Shown: positions 24,318-33,687, numbered from the stretch's first letter. The stretch: DNA of 54,377 bases from Oscillospiraceae bacterium (GCA_009779495.1 WRED01000011.1:1-54377), one strand, 5' to 3'. Numbers and translations are program-made. The notes: a model not told the origin generated them from the letters alone.

Positions 24318-25997
24318 TTATTGCAAACCCCGCGCCAGCGTATCAACCGTTTCGCGCAGCGAAAAATCGGTCAGCGTCTCGGGCATCCGGTTGTACTCCT
24401 CCATTTTTTGGAGCATCGCCCGCCCCGTTTCCACGTCCTGCGTACAGAAAAAGCCGTAGCACAGGTTCAAAACCTCCGCGCACAGGAAAAACTTCTCCGC
24501 CCAGCGTGAAAGCTCAGCGTAAAGCTTTTCGCCCTTGCGATTTCTCAATAAGGCACAGCATTCGTCAACATTGTCGATGTACTCTCGCAGTATATCCGCC
24601 GCGCCGGCCGCGTTCCCGGTCTGGAGCGCCGAACGCGCCGACGAAAGCGCCTCGTTGAGCATCGGCGAGGTTGACGCGTGCAGGCATGAGGTCAGCAGAT
24701 GCTCGGCGAAAAACTTGAACGTCCCGAATTCTTCGCCGACGACCGTTTTCAGCGCGTAATCCCATGACGCGAGCGGGTCATATCCCACCGGGTTCCACAG
24801 ATAGCCGGCCACCGTCAGCAACGGTATCTTCGAGGCTTCGCAGAACTCCATACAGTTTGAGATCAGCCCGGCGGAGTACCTGTACAGCTCCGGCTCGCGC
24901 CCCTGTATGTATCCCAAATGCATCTCGTTGAACATCTCCGCGTCGTTCACAGGGAAGTTGTCCCAGTACAGCGGTCGGTGCCTTGTTGCGTCGATGAACT
25001 TCATGGCCTCGGGCACGGTTATCTCCTGTGAGCAGATGTTCCTGCCCGTCCAGAAGAGGTTCACGTCCGGCTCAATCCCCTGTCCCAGCTTCGAGATGAA
25101 ATACTCGTCGCCACGGCCGTGGTACTGGCGCGGACAGACCGTCAGCTCGGCGGCGCGGTCAAGGGCTTTCAGCTCGTCGTACACCCGGTTCGCCAGGTAA
25201 ATGTGCGCGTTGACCGTTTCGCCGCCGAACCTTTCGATGTCCTCCGGGTACTGGAGCTGCGCGGGAATATCGTCCAAAAGCAGGCCGAACCGCCGTACCC
25301 CGATCCCGTAAAGCTGTTTGAGTTTGCCCATTAAAGCGCTGAATTCATCCTCGCTCGAATAAATCATGCTGAGTCCCGGAGCGATGCAGAACCACAGATC
25401 AACAAAGCATTCCTCCGCCGTCCGAATGATATCAAGCAGGGAATCCAGTTGATCGCTGGGGTACAGCTCACGCCACTTGTCACGGTGGTACTCGTCGTCT
25501 TTCGGCGCGTAAAAATACGTATTCATGCGGTGCGCGGACATGAGCCTGAGCATGTCCCTGCGCTGCGGAAAAGTCCAGGGCTGACCGTAAAATCCCTCGA
25601 TATATCCGCGTCTGGAAAAAAGCGGATAATCCTCGATTTCGCCGATGAACAGCCGGTCAGCCTTGATCCGCCGGGCGATTTCGTGAAGCGCGTAATACAG
25701 CGCGCGCCTGCCGCCGTACACGATTTCAACGCTCAGTCCCTGCTTTGTTTCGCGCGACCTGATCACGTACTTTTCGTCCGTGACCGCGCGGCTTTCCTCG
25801 ACATACGTCATGAGCCGGCTGTTTTCATGCTCGCAGGACAGTGTAATTGTGCCCCCAGCGCCGCATTCGACGCCGTAATCAAGCAGAATGCGCTGCGCCA
25901 ATTCCCTCTCATTTTCGGGCAGTGATACCTTGGGCGTGCCGCTTAGGGGCGGCGCGTCACGCAGGTCTTTGGTTTTTTGCGGGGTTGAAAAGATCAT
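24318..25997 (-). CDS. GH84-type beta-N-acetylglucosaminidase (O-GlcNAcase-like)
   Basis: AAGGAG precedes ATG. After a ~125-residue N-terminal GH20b/GH84-type domain comes the barrel: RRGYIEGFYGQPW, TYFYAPKDDEYHRDKW, and the paired catalytic aspartates Asp242-Asp243 in GLLLDDIP, as in GH84 enzymes that use substrate-assisted catalysis. YWDNFPVND further supports this. There is no signal peptide. It should cleave GlcNAc from glycopeptides or oligosaccharides inside the cell. The upstream BadF-type kinase 22 bp away would phosphorylate the freed sugar. Confidence 0.9.
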   Translation of the reverse strand: MIFSTPQKTKDLRDAPPLSGTPKVSLPENERELAQRILLDYGVECGAGGTITLSCEHENSRLMTYVEESRAVTDEKYVIRSRETKQGLSVEIVYGGRRALYYALHEIARRIKADRLFIGEIEDYPLFSRRGYIEGFYGQPWTFPQRRDMLRLMSAHRMNTYFYAPKDDEYHRDKWRELYPSDQLDSLLDIIRTAEECFVDLWFCIAPGLSMIYSSEDEFSALMGKLKQLYGIGVRRFGLLLDDIPAQLQYPEDIERFGGETVNAHIYLANRVYDELKALDRAAELTVCPRQYHGRGDEYFISKLGQGIEPDVNLFWTGRNICSQEITVPEAMKFIDATRHRPLYWDNFPVNDAEMFNEMHLGYIQGREPELYRYSAGLISNCMEFCEASKIPLLTVAGYLWNPVGYDPLASWDYALKTVVGEEFGTFKFFAEHLLTSCLHASTSPMLNEALSSARSALQTGNAAGAADILREYIDNVDECCALLRNRKGEKLYAELSRWAEKFFLCAEVLNLCYGFFCTQDVETGRAMLQKMEEYNRMPETLTDFSLRETVDTLARGLQ

Positions 25998-26019
25998 GCT
26001 TTATTCTCCTTATATTACA

Positions 26020-26976
26020 TTATATATGTGCATTTATATTGTCCAGCATCGCACTGGTCAGCTCCACGCCGCACAGCTTATACGCCGCGAATACCGCGCC
26101 GATTTCCGGCGGATAACGCAGCAGAAACACGTTTCTTTTGTCGTGCCGCGCCAGATTTTCTGTAAATCTCCCGGTAAACATGGGGGTATGCTGGAACACG
26201 CCGCCCCACAGCCCGATGGGCGCGTCATCTTCCACATGCCGCAGAACCGACATCGCTGTTTCAGCCAAATCGTCCGCCGACGACGCTATGAGCTGTCCCG
26301 CGACGCTGTCGCCGCTTTCAGCGCAGGCGCGAACCTCGCGCACAAACTGGGCGATCGAGCTACGATCCATCGGCGGGTCGTAAAACATGTCGATCAGTTT
26401 GTACAGGTCGTCGGTTTTATAAAAGCCGCGTAACGCCTGAGTCAGCGCCGTCGCCGGGCCGGAGCTTTCAAAGCCGCGTATCCCGGCGCGGATGCCTGCC
26501 AGCGAAATCGCGTAGCCGCTGCCCTCGTCGCCGAGGAGATACCCCCAGCCGCCCGCCGTCGTGATCCGCCCGCCGCCGTCACGCGCAATGGCCATAGAGC
26601 CTGTACCGCTTATGACGACGGCGCAGGAGCCGCCGGTCAGCAGCGTCTCCATCGCAACGTACAGGTCGCTGTCCATGCCGATATGTTCAGCCGCGATGAC
26701 GCCGCCCGCGAACCTTTCAAGCTCCTCCTCCGTCGCCCGCCTGTTCAGCGCGGACATACCAATGAACGCGCCCTTGTACTCGCGCACACCTGTTTTTTCG
26801 GCGATATGTTCCAAAATCTCAGTCATGTTCGTGCGCGTTACGGCCAGCTCGTTTGAATAATAGTTGATGCTCCCGCCAACCTCGCGGGCCAGAATCTCGC
26901 CAAGGCTATTCACGGCAATGGCTGTGGTTTTGCTGCCGCCGCCGTCGATCCCCAGGTAGATGTCGTTTTTTTTCAT
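26020..26976 (-). CDS. BadF/BadG-type ATPase, probable N-acetylglucosamine kinase
   Basis: GAGG lies eight bases before ATG. The 318-residue product has the ASKHA nucleotide-binding pattern: YLGIDGGGSKTTAIAV, VISGTGSMAIA and WGYLLGDEGSGYAI, as in N-acetylglucosamine kinases and related BadF-type ATPases. Placement directly before the GH84 gene supports kinase action on GlcNAc, giving GlcNAc-6-phosphate; this is inference. BadF-family members also include activators of dehydratases, but those are linked to iron-sulfur partners that are absent here. Confidence 0.85.
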   Translation of the reverse strand: MKKNDIYLGIDGGGSKTTAIAVNSLGEILAREVGGSINYYSNELAVTRTNMTEILEHIAEKTGVREYKGAFIGMSALNRRATEEELERFAGGVIAAEHIGMDSDLYVAMETLLTGGSCAVVISGTGSMAIARDGGGRITTAGGWGYLLGDEGSGYAISLAGIRAGIRGFESSGPATALTQALRGFYKTDDLYKLIDMFYDPPMDRSSIAQFVREVRACAESGDSVAGQLIASSADDLAETAMSVLRHVEDDAPIGLWGGVFQHTPMFTGRFTENLARHDKRNVFLLRYPPEIGAVFAAYKLCGVELTSAMLDNINAHI

Positions 26977-27015
26977 TCAGTATACCTCACTGACATTTCG
27001 GTTTCCGGTTTATGT

Positions 27016-27987
27016 CTACAGCTCTTTCAGCCAATTCTGGTTTTCCGCATACCACTTCACCGTCGCGTCCATGCCGCGCTCAAAATCAACCGTCGGTTCC
27101 CAGCCAAGCTCGCGTTTTATCTTCGACGCGTCAATGGCGTAGCGCAGGTCGTGCCCGGCGCGGTCCGCCACATACTCGATCAGTTCCTCGCCCTTTGAAA
27201 GCTTTTGCAGGATCACACGCACGACGTCGATATTACGTTTTTCGCAGGATCCGCCTATGTTATACACCTCGCCGGGCCTGCCGCTTTGCAGGATCAGATC
27301 GACGGCGGCGCAGTGGTCCGTCACGAACAGCCAATCCCGTACATTTACACCTTTCCCGTATACAGGCAGCTTGCGGTCGTCCAGCGCGCGGGAAATCATC
27401 AGCGGGATCAGCTTTTCCGGGTGCTGGTACGGGCCGTAATTGTTCGAGCAGCGCGAGATCGTCACCGGCAGGCCGTAAGTCCTGTGGTAGGACAGCGCGA
27501 GCAGGTCGGCCGCCGCTTTCGACGCGGAATACGGGCTTGACGTGACGATGCGGCTCTCCTCCGTGAACAGCAGGTCTGGCCTGTCCAGCGGCAGGTCACC
27601 GTACACCTCGTCGGTGGAAATTTGGTGAAATCGGCTCACCGAGAAGCGGCGGCACGCGTCCATCAAAACCTGCGTGCCTAAAATATTCGTTGTGAGAAAA
27701 ATTTCCGGGCCAGCGATGGCGTTATCCACATGGGTTTCCGCCGCAAAGTTGACAACCTTGTCAAAACGTTCCTGCTCGAAAAGCGCGAACACCGCTTCCC
27801 TGTCCGTGATGTCGCCCTTCACGAACTTGAATCGCGGGTCGCCCATCGCCCTGTCAAGCGTCCTGAGTTTCGCGGCGTAGGTCAGCGCGTCCAGGCAGAC
27901 CACGTTCACGTCCGGGTACTTGTCAAGCATGTAGAAAATAAAGTTGCTTCCGATGAATCCGGCGCCGCCGGTTACGAGTATTTTCAT
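27016..27987 (-). CDS. rfbB: dTDP-glucose 4,6-dehydratase
   Basis: ATG 27987 with AAGGGGAG upstream is chosen. The 323-residue SDR enzyme shows the NAD-binding VTGGAGFIGSNF, STDEVYGDL with the catalytic Thr-Asp-Glu triplet, YSASKAAAD (Tyr-x3-Lys), and RCSNNYGPYQ. It converts dTDP-glucose to the 4-keto-6-deoxy sugar on the route to dTDP-rhamnose and other deoxysugars of surface glycans. No rfbA, C or D is present in the window. The start follows the stop of the PI-PLC-like gene by two bases. Confidence 0.93.
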   Translation of the reverse strand: MKILVTGGAGFIGSNFIFYMLDKYPDVNVVCLDALTYAAKLRTLDRAMGDPRFKFVKGDITDREAVFALFEQERFDKVVNFAAETHVDNAIAGPEIFLTTNILGTQVLMDACRRFSVSRFHQISTDEVYGDLPLDRPDLLFTEESRIVTSSPYSASKAAADLLALSYHRTYGLPVTISRCSNNYGPYQHPEKLIPLMISRALDDRKLPVYGKGVNVRDWLFVTDHCAAVDLILQSGRPGEVYNIGGSCEKRNIDVVRVILQKLSKGEELIEYVADRAGHDLRYAIDASKIKRELGWEPTVDFERGMDATVKWYAENQNWLKEL

Positions 27988-27989
27988 AA

Positions 27990-28892
27990 TCAATCTCCCC
28001 TTAGAATATTTCTTGAAAATTCCTCTTTGCAATCATCCCGAACGATGCCTTTGTTGAGGTTCAATCCCACAATCAGCTTCGCCTTCCTGTCATCCGCCGT
28101 CATAAAATCGCCCGATATCACATTCGCGTTGCCGAGATAAAACGGATTCGCGGCGATCGACTCTATCAGCCGCGGATAAAACGGCCTTTGCATCGCGTCC
28201 ATTTTCCGCGGCGTTTTCAGACCAAGCTCCGTGCCGAAGCCTGCGGTCTGCTGCGTCTGGAACCAGTATATTCCCTGCGTCTGATGGTTGTCAAACTGCT
28301 TTGTGATCTCTTTTATGAACTTCTCTGTTTCCAAGCCGTGGAGTTTCGCCTCCCAGGGCAAAATCTGCTCGCAGTCCACGCTGTATTCATACGCGGCCCC
28401 GTAGTTGATGATCATATAACGCTTGCCCGCGCGGCGTATGCCGCCCATGGTCACGTCCGAAATATGGCCAAATTCGTGAAGCGCGTACTTTTCAGGCGCG
28501 AGCGCCTCCGCGATCATGCGGCTGACCTCTTTCGGGTCGGCTCTTGACGTCAGCTTCACCGGCCCGTAGGATGTCGGGTAATATTCCCGTATGTCAAAAA
28601 TAAAGAACTCCGCCGGGCAGTCGTCCATGGCTTTGCGCATGTCGGCCAACGCTTCCGCAAAGGGTCTGCCTTTCGCGACACCGTGACTCAGCGCGATCCT
28701 GCCCTTTCTGTCCGTGTTGAGCCGGATGCAGAAATGGCGCACGCCCATCGCCGCCTGATCGTAAAGCGTGCCGTCCTGGCAGCAGGCCATCGCTGTCATG
28801 CCGTAGCTGCCCGCGTTGTGCGAGCCGGGCATGGCGATTTTGTTCAGCTTCGCGCCGTCGCTGAGATAGGACATCCATTTTTTCAGAAACAC
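27990..28892 (-). CDS. PI-PLC X-domain-like phosphodiesterase
   Basis: The start is GTG 28892 with AAGGA ten bases upstream. The 300-residue product shows the PI-PLC X-type pattern: first catalytic His in AMPGSHNAGSYG, CIRLN (usual DiR-type metal/substrate strand), second His in ALSHGVAKG, and FFIFDIREY. There is no signal peptide, whereas most bacterial PI-PLCs are secreted, so its substrate may be intracellular, or it may leave by another way. Translational coupling to rfbB downstream is likely (2-nt gap). Confidence 0.8.
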   Translation of the reverse strand: MFLKKWMSYLSDGAKLNKIAMPGSHNAGSYGMTAMACCQDGTLYDQAAMGVRHFCIRLNTDRKGRIALSHGVAKGRPFAEALADMRKAMDDCPAEFFIFDIREYYPTSYGPVKLTSRADPKEVSRMIAEALAPEKYALHEFGHISDVTMGGIRRAGKRYMIINYGAAYEYSVDCEQILPWEAKLHGLETEKFIKEITKQFDNHQTQGIYWFQTQQTAGFGTELGLKTPRKMDAMQRPFYPRLIESIAANPFYLGNANVISGDFMTADDRKAKLIVGLNLNKGIVRDDCKEEFSRNILRGD

Positions 28893-28911
28893 AAATCATT
28901 CATCCTTACAA

Positions 28912-29667
28912 TTAGTAACTGGCGAAGATCTGCACCCAGTAATGCGTTCCGTCCGCCGCCTGCGCATAACCGGTTCCGATCATCGTAAAGCCCGGCTTGA
29001 GAATACTGTCCCTGTGCGGCTTTGAACCCATCCACATGCCCATCATGCTCTGAGGCATCGCGTAACCCTGACCGATGTTCTCGGCCCACGACATGTAATT
29101 GCCGGTCAGCACGGTCGTCCACCTGGAACCGTCCGGGCGCAGATGCTGCCCCTGAGCGTTCACTTTAAGCTCATTCAGCCTCGCGCATTCCTCCGCGCGT
29201 ATCTGCGCCGCCGCCATGAGCGCGTTGTCCGCCGTCAGCACCGAAAAACCTGCTTTCGTGCGCTCCTTATTTGTCAGCGCCACGATATCGTTTCGCTTCG
29301 GGCCAAAATCCGGCGTCACAGGCTTCGTGGTTGCCGTAGTTGTTGTGGCTGGTGCTGCCAGTTTTGTGGTTGTCGTCGTACCGATGGCGTTGCCGGTTGT
29401 TGCAGATGAGACTGCCGGCTTTGTGGTTGATGTCGCAGACGGCACAGCGGTAGTTGTTGTTGCCGTCGGAGCCTCGGTTGCAGGTTCTATTAGCGTTTCC
29501 GTTTCCGTCTCAACGTATGTTTCGAGCGGCGCGTCCGCGTATGTTTCTGTCTCCGCCGTTGTATTCTCTCCCGCCGTCGGCGTGGCGGGAGAGTCGCCGC
29601 CGCCGGAGCATGAGGCAAGCGGGATCAGCAACGCGAATATTAAAGTCAGCAAAAAAACTTTTTTCAT
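28912..29667 (-). CDS. CAP (SCP/PR1-like) domain lipoprotein
   Basis: ATG 29667 is chosen (GGGGG eight bases upstream); a TTG two codons upstream would add two residues. A lipoprotein signal ends in LASC (Cys20). A long Thr/Val/Ala/Pro-rich linker to residue ~130 follows. The C-terminal domain is a CAP/YkwD fold: LTNKERTKAGFSVLTADNAL, AENIGQGY, MWMGSKPHRDSIL and GTHYWVQIF. Bacterial CAP proteins are surface or spore-coat associated, with no settled activity. The protein should be tethered to the membrane and reach through the wall. Confidence 0.9.
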   Translation of the reverse strand: MKKVFLLTLIFALLIPLASCSGGGDSPATPTAGENTTAETETYADAPLETYVETETETLIEPATEAPTATTTTAVPSATSTTKPAVSSATTGNAIGTTTTTKLAAPATTTTATTKPVTPDFGPKRNDIVALTNKERTKAGFSVLTADNALMAAAQIRAEECARLNELKVNAQGQHLRPDGSRWTTVLTGNYMSWAENIGQGYAMPQSMMGMWMGSKPHRDSILKPGFTMIGTGYAQAADGTHYWVQIFASY

Positions 29668-29760
29668 GATCAATACCCCCTATACACTGTATGAGATCAT
29701 TATACAATTTTATTTGCCGGAGTTCAAGATTTTTTTTTGCATAAAATAGAAGAGGATATA

Positions 29761-29850
29761 GGGCGCGACGTTGATCAACGTTTTTTCGGCGCGACGTTCC
29801 CGGTACGCCGTTAATCAACATTTTTTTCGGCGCGCCGGGGCGTCGCGCCC
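29761..29850. repeat. Small composite repeat with internal direct copies
   Basis: Outer arms GGGCGCGACG (29761-29770) and CGTCGCGCCC (29841-29850) flank two direct copies of a ~24-bp unit, GTTGATCAACGTTTTTTCGG and GTTAATCAACATTTTTTTCG, each continuing into GGCGCG. It lies between divergent genes. Confidence 0.75.
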
Positions 29851-29880
29851 TACTTTTTACCTGGCTGATATCTTTTTTGC

Positions 29881-29909
29881 TTGCTTTTATGTTGATAATA
29901 GCATATAAT
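29881..29909 (+). promoter_or_regulatory. Promoter for galM operon
   Basis: TTGCTT (29881-29886) and TATAAT (29904-29909) are 17 bp apart, 46 bp before the aldose-epimerase start. Confidence 0.6.
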
Positions 29910-29955
29910 ACAATAAAACTTTCGCGAAAACTTTAATAAAGGATGGATCATAATC

Positions 29956-30810
29956 ATGATAGTAAAAATCGAAAACGAATTTCTGACAGCGGAAATAAGC
30001 GGCCTCGGCGCGGAACTCTACTCCATCCGCGACAAGACCGACGGCCATGAGTTTTTATGGCAGGGGCGCGAGGAAATCTGGTCCGGGCGTTCCCCGATTT
30101 TGTTCCCCATCGTTGGCCGCCTGATGGACGACAGCTACCGTTACAACGGAACTGAATACAAAATGGCCAAGCACGGCTTCGCGCGTGAAATGCCGTTCGA
30201 GGCTGTTTCACAGCAGGGTAACGCGGCGGTGTTTCTTTTGAAAAGCAGCGATGAAACTCGGACGCAATATCCGTTTGAGTTCGAGCTTTATGTCAGATTC
30301 GAACTAAACGGCCGCTCCCTTACGGCAACTCACACGGTCGTGAACAAGAATGACGGCGACATGTATTTTTCCATCGGCGGGCATCCCGGCTTTAACTGCG
30401 AGCTCGGCTACTCGCTGGTGTTCGACGAAACCGAAACGCTCCTCACCGAAACCATCGGCGCGGATGACGCCCTGCGCCTGCCTGACAGAACGCCAGTTCC
30501 CGGCGACGGACGCGAGATCGTGATCACCGGGGACATCTTCAACGACGATGCGCTGATCCTGTCCGGGCTTACGTCCAAAGCCGTGACGCTGAAAAGCCGG
30601 AACCATGACCGTACCGTGCGGTTCACCTTCGGCGACGTCCCATTTTTAGGCATTTGGGCAAAGCCCGGCGCACCGTATGTCTGCATTGAGCCGTGGTTCG
30701 GCGTGAACGACAACCGCGACAGAAAAGATGATATCTCCGAAAAAGAGGGCATTCAGCGGCTTGTAAAGGGCGGACAGTTTGAACTGGTTTACACGGCAGA
30801 AGTCAAATGA
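29956..30810 (+). CDS. Aldose 1-epimerase family protein
   Basis: AAAGGATGG precedes ATG. The 284-residue product has the galactose-mutarotase fold signature: ISGLGAELYSIRDK, FPIVGRL, KHGFARE with its His, FSIGGHPGFNCEL (the second conserved His), and a Glu near the end (CIEPWFG). It interconverts alpha and beta anomers of a sugar; this subfamily (LACX-like) may act on phosphorylated or other hexoses. Its TGA overlaps the next ATG (ATGA). Confidence 0.9.
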   Translation: MIVKIENEFLTAEISGLGAELYSIRDKTDGHEFLWQGREEIWSGRSPILFPIVGRLMDDSYRYNGTEYKMAKHGFAREMPFEAVSQQGNAAVFLLKSSDETRTQYPFEFELYVRFELNGRSLTATHTVVNKNDGDMYFSIGGHPGFNCELGYSLVFDETETLLTETIGADDALRLPDRTPVPGDGREIVITGDIFNDDALILSGLTSKAVTLKSRNHDRTVRFTFGDVPFLGIWAKPGAPYVCIEPWFGVNDNRDRKDDISEKEGIQRLVKGGQFELVYTAEVK

Positions 30811-32042
30811 AGAACTATGATATAATCGTTGCCGGCGGCGGCGCGTCGGGACTCTGCGCGGCGATTGAGGCCAAGCGGACGGCTCCCGGCCTACGCGTTG
30901 CCGTGCTTGAGAAGCTGCCGCGCGCCGGCAAAAAGCTGTTAGCCACAGGCAACGGCCGCTGTAACATGACGAACTTTCACGCCTCCGAAAAGAACTACAA
31001 CGCGCCCGATTTTGTCCGGCACGCGATAAATGTGTACTCCGTGAAAAGCAACCTCGATTTTTTTCGCTCAATGGGGCTTCTGACGGTCAGCGACGGCGAG
31101 GGCCGCGTCTACCCGATGAGCGGCACGGCCGCCTCCGTCGTGGACGCTCTGCGCTTCGAGGCGCGGCGGCTGAATGTCGAAATGATCTGTGACACACCCG
31201 TAAGCTCGGCCGAAAAATCCGGCGGCCGCTTTGTGCTGAACGGCGATTATGAAGCCGCGCGGCTGATTCTGTCCACAGGTGGCCGCGCCTCCCCCGCTCA
31301 CGGCTCTGACGGAAGCGGCTATCAGCTGCTGGCCGCCCTGGGACACAGGGTGACCGATGTTTTCCCGTCGCTCGTGCAAATCAGGGCAGACTCCGCGTTC
31401 ACAAGGCCGCTCAAGGGCATTCGGGTCAGCGCGGGTATTGAGATTCATATCGGCGGCAGGTGTGCGGATGAATCCTCGGGCGAGATTTTGTTTACGGACT
31501 ACGGCCTTTCAGGCATTGCCGCCATGGAGGTCAGCCGTGTTGTATCCGCTTGGCAAAACGGCTCAAAAAAGGAGCGATGCACCGCCGTTTTGTGTATGAT
31601 TCCCGCGCTTACACGGAGCGAAGCCACTGACTTTATCGCCGAAACCACGCGACGCGATCCCTCCCTCGCGATTGAGGATCTGCTCACCGGCGTGCTGCCG
31701 AAACGGCTCGCGCAAGCTGTATGCAAGGGCGTTTTGCCCTATAAGCTCACCGATCCGGCGGGGAAGCTCACGACGCCGCAAATTCTCGCGCTTTCCAACG
31801 AGATAAAAGGCAAATCCATTGATGTACAAGGCGTCAACGGTTTTGCGGAGGCGCAGGTGACGGCGGGCGGCGGCGCTCTTGACGGCTTCGACAGCGCCAC
31901 GATGATGTCGCGTAAAATCGAGAACCTTTACGCCTGCGGCGAGTTGCTCGACGTTGACGGCGGGTGCGGCGGGTACAACCTGCAATGGGCGTGGTCGTCG
32001 GGACGGCTGGCGGGAAGAAGCGCGGCTATGCTTGAAATTTGA
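30807..32042 (+). CDS. HI0933-like NAD(P)/FAD-dependent oxidoreductase
   Basis: The start overlaps the preceding stop. The N-terminal FAD-binding GGGASGLCAAIEAKR, the KLLATGNGRCNMTN segment and the C-terminal CGELLDVDGGCGGYNLQWAWSSG are diagnostic of the HI0933/BaiN-like flavoprotein family (here 411 residues, normal length). Some members reduce C=C bonds in bile-acid-like or other substrates; most are uncharacterised. It is part of a coupled run with the aldose epimerase and another flavoprotein. Confidence 0.92.
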   Translation: MKNYDIIVAGGGASGLCAAIEAKRTAPGLRVAVLEKLPRAGKKLLATGNGRCNMTNFHASEKNYNAPDFVRHAINVYSVKSNLDFFRSMGLLTVSDGEGRVYPMSGTAASVVDALRFEARRLNVEMICDTPVSSAEKSGGRFVLNGDYEAARLILSTGGRASPAHGSDGSGYQLLAALGHRVTDVFPSLVQIRADSAFTRPLKGIRVSAGIEIHIGGRCADESSGEILFTDYGLSGIAAMEVSRVVSAWQNGSKKERCTAVLCMIPALTRSEATDFIAETTRRDPSLAIEDLLTGVLPKRLAQAVCKGVLPYKLTDPAGKLTTPQILALSNEIKGKSIDVQGVNGFAEAQVTAGGGALDGFDSATMMSRKIENLYACGELLDVDGGCGGYNLQWAWSSGRLAGRSAAMLEI

Positions 32043-32059
32043 AAGGTATCGTCATCATC

Positions 32060-33670
32060 ATGCTTAAACTCACCGAAATAAAAATCCCCCTTGACGCGGA
32101 CAGCGGCGCGTTGCGAAGAAGCGCGGCCAAGCTGCTGCGGTGCGCGGAGAGCGATATCCTGTCCGTAAGCGTAACAAAAAAGGCCGTCGATTCACGCAAA
32201 AAAGACGACATTTTTTTCGTGTACAACGCGGAAGTTGAACTGCGCTTTGGAGATGAAAAGTGGTTCGCGAAAAGCGGTTCGCCCAGAGTTTCCAAGGCCG
32301 ATCCGATTGTTTTCCCGGAGCCGGAGCTCCGCAGGACAAGCCCTCTGCGCCCGGTGGTAGCGGGCTTCGGGCCGTCCGGTATTTTCGCGGCGCTGACTTT
32401 GGCGCGTTCCGGACTCAGGCCCATCGTGCTGGAGCGCGGCCGGGACGCCGACCGCCGCGCCGCCGATGTCCAACGCTTTTGGCAAACCCGCAGACTCGAT
32501 AAAAACTCCAACGTGCAGTTCGGCGAGGGCGGCGCGGGAACTTTCTCTGACGGCAAGCTGACCACGGGCATCAAGGACCCGCTGTGCCGCAAGGTGTTCC
32601 TCGAACTGGCGGACAAGGGCGCGCCCGGGAAAATTCTGTATGACGCGAAGCCGCACATCGGAACGGATCGGCTTAAAAGTGTGGTAAAGAATTTTCGTAA
32701 AGAAATTATAGACTTGGGCGGCGAGGTGCTTTTTGAGAGCAGGCTCACCGATATTATCATCGCAAACAAGGCCGTCCACGGCGTGACATATGAGGACGCA
32801 AGCGGCAAAAGCGCCGATATTGAAACGGACGCGCTGCTTTTGTGCGTCGGTCATTCGGCGCGTGACACCATCGAAACGCTTCACCGCGTGGGCGTCCGCA
32901 TGGAACAAAAGCCCTTTTCTGTCGGCGCACGGATCGAACATCCGCGCGAGTTCATTGACAAGGCTCAGTACGGGAAATTTGCGGGGCATCCGGCCCTGGG
33001 CGCGGCAGACTACAAGCTCGCGTGCCATCCGCCCCACGGGCGCGGCGCGTACACTTTTTGCATGTGTCCCGGCGGAACCGTGGTCGCGGCCTCGTCGGAG
33101 GCGGGCGGCGTTGTCGTCAACGGCATGAGCGAGTGGGCGCGGGACGCTGAAAATTCGAACTCCGCTTTGCTCGTCGGTATTGAACCGCAGGACTTCCCGT
33201 CCGAGCATGTTTTGTCGGGATTCGCGCTTCAGCGAACGATCGAGCAGGCTGCGTTCAGACTGGGCGGCGGCAGCTACGCGGCTCCGGCGCAGCTTGCGGG
33301 CGACTTTCTGAGCGGCAGTCCGTCGGCGCGGTTCGGCGGCGTACGGCCAAGCTGTCCGACAGGGGCGGTGCCGTCCGACATCCGGCTTATCCTTCCCAAA
33401 AATGTGACCGACACCATGGCTGCCGCGCTCGTCAAAATGAACCGTATGCTCGACGGCTTCGCGATGCCCGAGGCGGTGCTGACCGCGCCGGAAACGCGCA
33501 GCTCGTCACCCGTGCGCGTGCTCAGGGACGAATACCGCCAGGCGAATATCATCGGGCTTTACCCCTGCGGCGAGGGCGCGGGATATGCGGGCGGGATTGT
33601 TTCTGCGGCGGTTGACGGGATACGGGGGGCATTCGCGGTGATTGAGAATGTTGGAGATAATCCATATTGA
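32060..33670 (+). CDS. FAD-dependent oxidoreductase (NAD(FAD)-utilising dehydrogenase family)
   Basis: ATG 32060 is chosen with GAAAGG 13 bases upstream; a TTG at 32039 overlaps the previous stop. About 90 N-terminal residues form a small domain (EIKIPLDADSGALRRSAAKLL), then the FAD fold follows: VVAGFGPSGIFAALTLARSG, NVQFGEGGAGTFSDGKL, LCVGHSARDT, and the C-terminal YPCGEGAGYAGGIVSAAVDG. This is a widespread but functionally undefined flavoprotein family. The 3' end lies directly before the PNPOx-like gene. Confidence 0.88.
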   Translation: MLKLTEIKIPLDADSGALRRSAAKLLRCAESDILSVSVTKKAVDSRKKDDIFFVYNAEVELRFGDEKWFAKSGSPRVSKADPIVFPEPELRRTSPLRPVVAGFGPSGIFAALTLARSGLRPIVLERGRDADRRAADVQRFWQTRRLDKNSNVQFGEGGAGTFSDGKLTTGIKDPLCRKVFLELADKGAPGKILYDAKPHIGTDRLKSVVKNFRKEIIDLGGEVLFESRLTDIIIANKAVHGVTYEDASGKSADIETDALLLCVGHSARDTIETLHRVGVRMEQKPFSVGARIEHPREFIDKAQYGKFAGHPALGAADYKLACHPPHGRGAYTFCMCPGGTVVAASSEAGGVVVNGMSEWARDAENSNSALLVGIEPQDFPSEHVLSGFALQRTIEQAAFRLGGGSYAAPAQLAGDFLSGSPSARFGGVRPSCPTGAVPSDIRLILPKNVTDTMAAALVKMNRMLDGFAMPEAVLTAPETRSSSPVRVLRDEYRQANIIGLYPCGEGAGYAGGIVSAAVDGIRGAFAVIENVGDNPY

Positions 33671-33687
33671 AAGGAATGACCATAACC

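Noticed and set aside
29143-29749. Plus-strand frames rich in Val/Ala opposite the CAP lipoprotein
   Set aside because: They are complements of the Thr/Ala-rich linker of the lipoprotein.
32192-33208. 338-codon minus-strand open frame
   Set aside because: It lies opposite the FAD-dependent oxidoreductase, whose motifs are clear; high GC keeps the complement open.
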